A stretch of 64,000 nucleotides of DNA. Source: Viola odorata. Taxonomy: Eukaryota > Streptophyta > Magnoliopsida > Malpighiales > Violaceae. A program made the position numbers and the translations under genes. The stretch covers positions 73,553,352 to 73,617,351 of the forward strand of contig OY829537.1 in the NCBI GenBank assembly GCA_963691705.1, given 5' to 3'. Of this stretch, positions 57,561 through 64,000 are shown piece by piece. Under the pieces are notes generated by a model. That model made no database searches. It saw only the letters and a list, made by a program, of their open reading frames with translations, and was not told where the DNA came from. Position 1 is the stretch's first letter, and every line of letters starts with the position of its first letter.

Positions 57561-57944
57561 ATGGATGAAGTGACCAAAATTTTTTTGATCTCGAAAGCTC
57601 ATACCTTGAAGAGTCTCACCCTGGCTGACATTGGTTTTCTAGAGACCATGGTGACCAAGACTTTTGAAGATGTTCTAGAGCTTCAAGGGATGCTAAATCC
57701 TCTATTGGCCCGGCAAGGCATGACTTCCATGGAGGATTTCAACCCCCTGGAGAATGTGTCGAAGATAGCTACTTCTATCTCTCGCATCCATGTGGCCATC
57801 AATATGCTGCAACACAGGAAGGACTTACTGGGGTGCTGTTTGAAGGGTATGAGAGCTTCCTCTTCTGAACTGACCTCCATTGTTGATGCTTTGAGGGAGA
57901 TTCCCTATATGGATGGGGATGACGACGTTGGGTCCACTGTCTGA
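57561..57944 (+). CDS. Hypothetical 127-residue protein
   Basis: An uninterrupted frame from ATG 57561 to TGA 57942-57944, starting MDEVTKIFLISKAHTLKSL. It is soluble, mainly helical and acidic at the end (DGDDDVG), with no signal peptide or membrane segment. A TATA-like 'cctataaattg' lies at about 57494 and a CT-rich leader precedes the ATG. It sits between the LTR part and the Transposase_28-like gene on the same strand, so it may be an extra antisense ORF of the same Tat-like element. I do not recognise the sequence. Confidence 0.4.
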   Translation: MDEVTKIFLISKAHTLKSLTLADIGFLETMVTKTFEDVLELQGMLNPLLARQGMTSMEDFNPLENVSKIATSISRIHVAINMLQHRKDLLGCCLKGMRASSSELTSIVDALREIPYMDGDDDVGSTV

Positions 57945-58727
57945 CTGCTTGTAGCCGCCTTTATGCTTTTCTATTTTTATTTTATATATATGTACGTGTA
58001 TGCATGCTTGGGCCCTTTAGGACATAAATGAAGTGGCTTTCGTGTTAACTTGCCTATGATGTTTTCCTTTGGAGGGAAAAAGGCCTCCGGAGGTTCTACG
58101 ACTAGAGCAAGGCAAAGAGGAGATGCCTAAAGAACCTTTTTCTCTGTTAAATGAAGAACTGCCACCTTCAGAGGGAGATGATTTCTATTGGCCTTCTAGC
58201 TTGCTTGACGAGGATTGACACGCGTGTCATGCGCTTTGTAAATGCTGTATGGCTTTTATGCGAATATAGAAATGTTTTCATATTTTTCTCTTTTCTTGCC
58301 ACGCTCTCATGTTAACCTTACGATCGCAGGGTGGTTAACGTCGATCGGTTAACTATTTCTTCGATGGCAGACGCCACGTAACCATCTTTCTAACTTCTCG
58401 TGTTTAAGCATCCCCTTGAGCAATGTAACTACTTAACCTTAAATTTTCTTTAATGCTTTTCCATGTGTCATCTTCCGTTCCCCTAGTGTTTCATTCTGAT
58501 AGGTCGTTTGGCCCCTATTATGATGTTCGACCTTTTAAAAGGAAACAACTTCTTTCCTCTTACCCTTTTACTCACATTTCAAATTTTCCCTACTATCCTT
58601 CACTCTCTCTCTTGCTCGAAGAACAACTTCTCAACTGCTCGTTGGCTCGGTCGATCTGTCTGCCATTTTCTTCTTTAAGGTACCTTATTTCATCATCCTC
58701 AGAATTTTCTCTTGTTGTCTCTTTATT
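57945..58727. other. Leader/promoter region of antisense ORF copy 2
   Basis: No gene is seen. Near 58530 'ccttttaaaaggaaac' followed by a CT-rich stretch (58550-58690) resembles a TATA box with a 5' leader for the frame at 58728. Confidence 0.4.
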
Positions 58728-60238
58728 ATGCACCGCACGTGGTCTCAAACAGGCTCTCGGGGGCCCTTAGATTCTGAGATTGAGAATACTGTTAGTGTTT
58801 TCTCTTGCGAGACTGTTCTGCGGCTCGAGTTAGAGAACCACAATATCTCCTTTCCTAGTGGTTACACCGTTATGCTTCTAGATAGGAGCATGAGGCTTCA
58901 CGATAGACTGTGGGGAACCCTTAGGATGTTGGATTTTAAGATGTTTCTTTATGGCTTTCGTCTTCCTATTCATACTTCAATAGAAAATATGCTGCGTCGA
59001 TATAAAATTAACCCAGCGCAAATAACTCCCCCATTGTGGTGCGGTATTTATGCTTTTCTTTGCGTTTGTGAGATGAAGAATATCTTTATTCCGTCTATCG
59101 ATTTGCTTCGCAAGTTCTTCAGCCTCAATTGTAGCAACGTTTTGGTTCATATCACTCTGAGGTGGAATGACGCGTACGTCCACTCATTCTAGCAAATTTT
59201 TTGAGAGTTTGAGGATGTCGTTGATGACTGGAAAAGTGGTTTCTTCATTGTTGAGTTTAGGGTTGGCAATGGAGCAGGTATGGAGCGGGTAAGGCACTAT
59301 CCATACCCGCACCCGCGCGGAGCGGGTAAGAGAAGACAAATTGTACCCGCGGATACCCGCAAATTTTTTAAAATTTAAATTTTCAAGTAATTTCATGTTT
59401 AATATTTTCAAACACCCTTTTGAAGTCATTTAAATTTATGGTTTGTATTATACTTTGGATTGGAAAATAGTTAAAAAATTACTTTAGTGGATATGTAAAC
59501 TTTAATTTATGGTTTGTGTTTTACTAAGGGATTTACTAAGGTTTACAAATTTTATGATATGTATATATATTTTGAGGGTATCCATACCCGCATTTTGTGG
59601 GTATTTAGTGCGGGTATTGGAGCGGGCATACCCGCACTTTGTGGGTGCGGGTAAATCTATACCCGCAAAATACCCACACAACTGCGGGTAATACCCACCC
59701 GCAATTGCGGGTATCCGGCGGATATCTATGTCCACGGGCGAAAATTGCCAACCCTAGTTGAGTTGCCCTCCTATTTATGGTGCTCGGGGTTTAACAAGGG
59801 TGTTATCGATATTGATTGGGTGAAACCCGCAGTCTTGTCTAAGAAGGAATTGGCTTAAGTTGACACCTTGTTAGAAATGGAGACGCCTTTCCACGTTCGA
59901 AACTTTGCTTTGTACAAGCCTCTATCCGAGTGCCTCGTGAGTGAGTCTTTGTATTCAAGCGTTATCATTCTTCTTTCTCATTTACTGATATGGCTTTTTT
60001 CGCAGGAGACCCTGGTGGTCAACCATCCAGAGGGAATGATGCTCCTCCAAGAGCTGCACCACCTCAAACAAAACCATCCTCTTCGTTATCTAGGGCCTCA
60101 CTTCATCAGAGTATCCCGTTAAAGAAAAGAAGGACTTCTATGGCGGGTTCTGAAAGGGGTGCGGTATTTCTACTCGCGCCTCTCGTTTTGTTGAAAATTG
60201 GTTACCCGCTCGGGAGAGAGGATCTAATTCGGGCCTGA
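58728..60238 (+). pseudogene. Antisense ORF of Tat-like element, copy 2, 5' part (Transposase_28-like)
   Basis: ATG 58728 opens MHRTWSQTGSRGPLDSEIEN. Residues ~75-125 (FLYGFRLPIHTSIENMLRRY, INPAQITPPLWCGIYAFLCV) are the Transposase_28/'putative gypsy-type transposon' core. The frame breaks near 59190, then EFEDVVDDWKSGFFIVEL runs into a 499-bp hAT insertion (59258-59756). With one GTTGAGTT copy removed, the frame continues (PSYLWCSGFN ... FALYKPLSECLV) with one stop near 59854. An intron is likely (CTC/GTGAGT at 59937, cgcag ending 60005), and a 1-nt frame change near 60156 leads into the open frame ending at 61560. Confidence 0.65.
59258..59756. mobile_element. Non-autonomous hAT element (499 bp)
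   Basis: The ends TAGGGTTGGCAATGGAGC and TAGGGTTGGCAATTTTCG (reverse complement of the right end) are inverted repeats. The 8-bp target duplication GTTGAGTT lies at 59250-59257 and 59757-59764. Internal 'acccgc' and 'gcgggtat' words are typical of this family. It interrupts the Transposase_28-like ORF. Confidence 0.92.
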
Positions 60239-60240
60239 TA

Positions 60241-61560
60241 GTAATCAAGACCAAAGTATTTTCTTACGAAGCTGAGGACATAGATATAGAGACCGACCTT
60301 CCCCTGATTTCTAAGGCTCAGCGGAAGAAACTTAGGGAGGAGAAGGAGATGCAAGCAGCTGGGCTTGCCGTGTGTCCTCCTCTAGTGTCGATGACGGGCC
60401 CTAACTTCCTTGATATTACCATTTCTTCTGGTACTACTACTGAGGTACCCCTCGCAGAGACTAACGTTTCACCTATGGTGAATTCTTTCCTGGCTGCTGA
60501 AGTTCCTGCGCCGTCAATTGAAGTTCCCCCAACAGTAAAGCCTTTTACAGTTGTTGAGGTTCCTATGGCACCATCTGAAGTCCCATTGGTAATGAGTTCT
60601 TTTCCAACTGTTGAGGTCCCCTATTCTTCTATCTCTTCTTATATTCCTGACGTGATGGTAACAGCTCCAAGCTCGGGTGTGCCGCCAGTGAGGGTTCCTC
60701 AGCCACTGTTCTTTACCTCGGTTTCGAGTGTTAGGGGTTTTATTGGTGATTCTGCTCCTTCTCTTATCTTCAATCTTTCTTCTCAAGGGCCCCAAGGAGT
60801 TTCTTCCCATCAATTGAATTTGACTGGTTTTGGGAATGACGGGCTTCGCGCCCTAGGGGTGTCGGACCCATTTTCAGGAGATCAATTGACGGCGACCTTA
60901 GTGGGTAGAATGCTGAGTCTTCCTGAGGATAAGGAAATATTTTTGCAGCTTTCTCCCAGCTCTCAGTATGCACGCGTTATGAATGACTCCTTGGTCAACT
61001 TTCCCAAATTACATTACTTTGCTGAGGCTCACGATAGCAAATTGCAAGATTTGTCCAGTACGATGAGTGCTAAAAAGAGCCAACTTGACCGTGCACTGAC
61101 CAAAGTGAGGAAGATGACACAGCTTCAGAGTCTGACCCGAACAGAGTTGGATGATTGTCATGCCATCCTAGCGAGAGAAAAATCCAAAGGGAAAGCTAAG
61201 GTTAAGGCTCTGGAGACAGAGGTAGTAGCTGAAAAGAAGAAAAACTCTCTTCTTCACGAGGAGATATCGGCCCGGGACGAGGATCTAGCTAAAGTCCCGT
61301 TAAAGATAGAGTGGTGGAAAAGGAAAAGCATGTGGGCCGCTAACGCTGGGTTTAAAGATTACTGCGGTTGTGGCAACTTCGATCCATCTAAGATAGCGAA
61401 TTGTATTTTGAAAAGGATGGGCGAGATTGATGGGAGCAAAGAAGGTCTTCCTTCCTCAGAAGAAGAAGGAATAGGCGATGACAGCGATTATGAGACATTC
61501 CCATTATCAGATGATCCGGACGTCGTGGCAGACGTAGAAACTTTCACTCCCCCCACATGA
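60241..61560 (+). CDS. Antisense ORF of Tat-like element, copy 2, 3' part (coiled coil)
   Basis: The frame is open from at least 60241 (VIKTKVFSYEAEDIDIETD) to TGA 61558-61560; the internal ATG at 60349 gives 403 residues. It has a Pro/Val/Ser-rich low-complexity N-terminal half with repeated 'EVP' words, and a coiled coil at about residues 225-325 (KSQLDRALTKVRKM, ALETEVVAEKKKNSLLHEEI). The acidic tail reads SSEEEGIGDDSDYETFPLS. This is the usual C-terminal architecture of Transposase_28-like proteins from Tat-type elements. The start at 60349 is probably not real: the natural protein would begin at 58728, with upstream breaks inactivating this copy. Confidence 0.55.
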   Translation, partial: VIKTKVFSYEAEDIDIETDLPLISKAQRKKLREEKEMQAAGLAVCPPLVSMTGPNFLDITISSGTTTEVPLAETNVSPMVNSFLAAEVPAPSIEVPPTVKPFTVVEVPMAPSEVPLVMSSFPTVEVPYSSISSYIPDVMVTAPSSGVPPVRVPQPLFFTSVSSVRGFIGDSAPSLIFNLSSQGPQGVSSHQLNLTGFGNDGLRALGVSDPFSGDQLTATLVGRMLSLPEDKEIFLQLSPSSQYARVMNDSLVNFPKLHYFAEAHDSKLQDLSSTMSAKKSQLDRALTKVRKMTQLQSLTRTELDDCHAILAREKSKGKAKVKALETEVVAEKKKNSLLHEEISARDEDLAKVPLKIEWWKRKSMWAANAGFKDYCGCGNFDPSKIANCILKRMGEIDGSKEGLPSSEEEGIGDDSDYETFPLSDDPDVVADVETFTPPT

Positions 61561-61945
61561 TTGTTCTCTCCTTTCGATGTGTCGTTCTCTCCATGTAATT
61601 TGAATGTTGACGCTATTTACTTTGTAATAACATTGAGACTCTTTCGAATAATTAATCATTGTAGTGTTACCTTCCTCCTTCACGCGGGCTTCGATCATTA
61701 TTGCCTTAACGGTTATTGATTGACTTACTGCTTCATCTTGCGTTATCCCGATATGCCGCGCCAAGTAGGGTTTCGCATGCCCGTGTGCCGTGTGCCGCAC
61801 CAAGTAGGGATTTGCATGCCCGTGTGCCGAGGTGCATTAGAGTTTGCATGTGAGGTGCCGAGCCCATGGTGCACGAGGGCCATCTTCAAGCGGTCTTCTT
61901 GGCCGGGTCATGATCCTCTTTGGCCTCAAACCACAAGGCCAACCT
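61561..61945. other. Junction region, no gene
   Basis: 3'-UTR-like after the antisense ORF ('tttgtaataaca' near 61622). A short duplication, 'caagtagggtttcgcatgcccgtgtgccg' and 'caagtagggatttgcatgcccgtgtgccg', lies at 61762 and 61801. It then abuts the Gypsy fragment. Confidence 0.5.
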
Positions 61946-63020
61946 TCAAGGCTTGACCCTTGTCACGGGTCCGCCTGATGCCTCCTTCTCCACGTCAATG
62001 GTGGGTTGGAATGCATCATCACCTCCTCCTTTTGAAGGATTCGATCTCGAATCCATAACCTTCATTCCTTCATCTCCTACATGAAACAAAGTCAAGTTAG
62101 TAATATGGAAGGAATGGCTTATGGATTTGTACTTTGGAGTTAAGTTTAGGATGTAAGCATTGTCATTGATCCTATGGAGTATCTTAAAGGGTCCATCACC
62201 TCTAGGACTCAATTTTACATTTCTTTGATTTGAGAACCAATCCTTGCACCAATGTAGCCAAACCCATTGGTCGGGTTCAAAGGTAGTGGCATGTTTTCCC
62301 TTGTTGTGCTTCTCGGCCAACTTGTCATTCATTTGTTCAATTTTCTTCCTTACTTGTTCATGCACCTTTCTCACCGTGGCTGCCTTGGTCTCTCCATCAA
62401 CACACTTTAGAACACTCAAAGGTAAAGGTAAGAGATCAAGAGGGGTTAAGGGATGAAACTCGAAGACCACCTCAAAAAGAGAAAAAAAAGTAGTAGAATG
62501 TTGTGTATGATTGTAAGCGAATTCAATGAATGCAAGATTGTCCTCCCATTGATTTCCTTTCTTTGAAATTATGACCCTTTAAAAAGATCCTAAGGTTCTA
62601 TTCACTACTTCCTTTGGAGGGTGACAAGTTATAGAGAATAGAAGCCTAGTACCTAATTTTGCCCACAAAGTGCGGCAAAAATGACTCAAAAACTTAGTGT
62701 TTCGGTCACTCACAATGCTCCTAGGTATGCCATGTAAACGCACCACATGTAGCTAGCATCATGAGATTTTAGCACATGGAATAAAATGAGCTATTTTTTA
62801 AAAGCAGTCCACAACTACAACGATGGAATCCTTGCCGGTTCTAGACCTTGGTAACCCTAAGACAAAATCCATTGACAAATCTACCAATGGATGACTAGCT
62901 ACAGGTAAAGGCATATAATAAGCATGATGCATTAACTTTTAGCTTTCTTACAAGTAATGCACCTACCAATTACCTTAGCAACATCCAATTTCATTTTCAG
63001 CCAAGAAATGAACTTTCAAT
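61946..63020 (-). pseudogene. Gypsy integrase fragment
   Basis: Read on the minus strand from 63010: [13 protein letters not shown] (zinc-binding end), then frame-shifted MDFVLGL words, [65 protein letters not shown] and SPRGDGPFKILHRINDNAYI, ending DAFQPTIDVEKEASGGPVTR near 61970. It resembles the integrase of the Gypsy element at 2901-9614 (FNPLTPLDLAPLPL there), so it is probably the same lineage. Frameshifts and stops abound before 62470; from 62470 to 61946 one frame is open. No LTR is seen at its left end, and on the right it is cut by the LTR at 63026. Confidence 0.85.
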
Positions 63021-63025
63021 GTACG

Positions 63026-64000
63026 TGTTGCTACCCGAATTTGGATTTTTCGTCACAACTTTTACGTATTTTATTTTTTATCACGTTATTAGCCTATCTA
63101 CGTCGAATTTCTGTCGATTTTTGATCTTAGGCTATTTGTTTTAATATTCCGCGTCATTTCGTGTCTTTTTAGTTTTTTTCGTATTTTCGACTGTCTTTTC
63201 GCTCGAGCTTCTATCGGTCCCGAGTAATTTTTCTTGGACCATAGATCGAGTGCGTTATTTCTTTAATTGATAATTACCTACTATTTTTCTCTTTCGCGTC
63301 ATCTAGTTTGGTTTCATTCAATTTTTGTCGTAATGACATTTATTTTGCGTCCAAACTCTTGACATTTTCGAACGAGAAAATTCGTACGTTAAACCAAACT
63401 TTTTTCTTTATTTACTATATACTAGTTATTGTGCCTTATTTTTCTACACCTTTTGTTCCTCTCAGTTTGTGCATTTTTCCGCGTCAAGCGAATTTTCTCG
63501 TATCACAGTCCGAGTCAAAATATCCCGTTCGTACCATGTTAATGGATTAACTTCACATAAATGCATGTTAATCCTCCAACTCATCGCCAACTATGCATGA
63601 TCATCCCAACACATGCCATCCGGCCATCCTTGGCCACACACAACCCCTAGCTAGCTCCCTACTCCTTAAAATCAACTCACATGAACAACTTGTTTAATTA
63701 CTCGCTTTAAATGTCATGATTGAATGTTTATTTCCATGCTCATAAATATATGTGTTTTGGTGGCTTCGATCCCACACGATTTATTTATTGCATTCATTAA
63801 TCGGTACATTGTTAGTTATGCATGCTAGATCACGTAGTAATTAAGTTAATCATGCATGGCCCGATGATAATAACGGATCGCCCGCTTTAGTAAAAAACGG
63901 TGACCATTCCGTTAAGCAGAAATACTTGTCCCGTCACATAGTAATTAAGTTAATCATGCATGGCCTGATGATAATAACGGATCGCCCGCTTTAGTAAAAA
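63026..64000 (+). repeat. Start of a Tat-like LTR, plus strand, cut by window end
   Basis: TGTTGCTACCCGAATTTGG at 63026 is the sense-strand start of the same LTR type as elements 1 and 2 (TGTTGCTACCCGATTTT in their sense). 'ggcccgatgataataacgga' near 63859 matches their 'ggcccgatgatgatagtgat' region. The five bases before it are GTACG. The right limit lies outside the window. The open frame at 63308-63550 is not a gene. Confidence 0.75.
63831..64000 (+). repeat. 104-bp tandem duplication inside the LTR
   Basis: 63831-63896 and 63935-64000 match at 64 of 66 positions by eye ('cacgtagtaattaagttaat' against 'cacatagtaattaagttaat'). The offset is 104 bp; more copies may follow beyond the window. 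Confidence 0.9.

Overview
This is TE-saturated plant nuclear DNA, almost certainly from an angiosperm and probably a eudicot with a repeat-rich genome. The evidence is the mix of elements (Ty3/Gypsy LTR retrotransposons of Tat/Ogre-like and chromovirus type, hAT elements, PIF/Harbinger elements, Stowaway and Tourist MITEs) and the host-gene pieces with plant-type sequence and GT-AG introns. I cannot name the species. I see no convincing intact single-copy host gene, no rRNA or tRNA gene and no CRISPR array. Everything coding-like is a transposon protein, its relic, or a fragment of a host gene.

Layout. (1) 1-13,100: a decayed hAT transposase gene (minus strand), split by a 10.2-kb hAT-type insertion at 2506-12753 (8-bp TSD ATTCCACC). 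That insertion carries one exon of a VPS2/CHMP2 (ESCRT-III) gene. The exon was later split by a 6.7-kb Ty3/Gypsy element (2901-9614, TSD CTAGG), and a 1.36-kb non-autonomous hAT sits at 11208-12565. (2) 13,100-18,278: AT-rich DNA with a Tourist-like MITE and a 3.2-kb PIF/Harbinger-type element (14888-18103) carrying a captured terminal exon. (3) 18,279-34,232: a 16-kb Tat/Ogre-like LTR element on the minus strand (TSD CTTCT). One LTR holds a 3.75-kb PIF/Harbinger-type element with five exons of an AGO4-clade Argonaute gene; the other holds a 943-bp hAT. Its internal region is mostly tandem arrays plus a deleted gag-pol. (4) 35,830-43,817: exon 1 of an importin-alpha gene, split by a second Tat-like element (35852-43621, TSD GAGCG) that consists mainly of LTR and tandem arrays. 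A third PIF/Harbinger element, with its own MYB/SANT-like and truncated transposase genes, sits just after the exon at 43,851. (5) 51,000-63,020: remains of two more Tat-like elements with plus-strand ORFs carrying the 'putative gypsy-type transposon' (Transposase_28-like) domain, antisense to their LTRs. A truncated chromovirus lies between them and a Gypsy integrase fragment lies to their right. (6) 63,026 to the end: the start of another Tat-type LTR, on the plus strand.

Main point. Three DNA transposons here carry host gene fragments (VPS2 exon, AGO4-type exons, an unidentified basic terminal exon). The two PIF/Harbinger-type carriers share both terminal regions and an internal TATA-promoter/leader region but hold different cargo, in both cases sense to the shared promoter. 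The AGO4 carrier inserted after the surrounding LTR retrotransposon, because the other LTR preserves the empty TTA site. A mobile element carrying transcribable pieces of the Argonaute that acts in transposon silencing is the most interesting object in the window; whether it makes RNA is untested.
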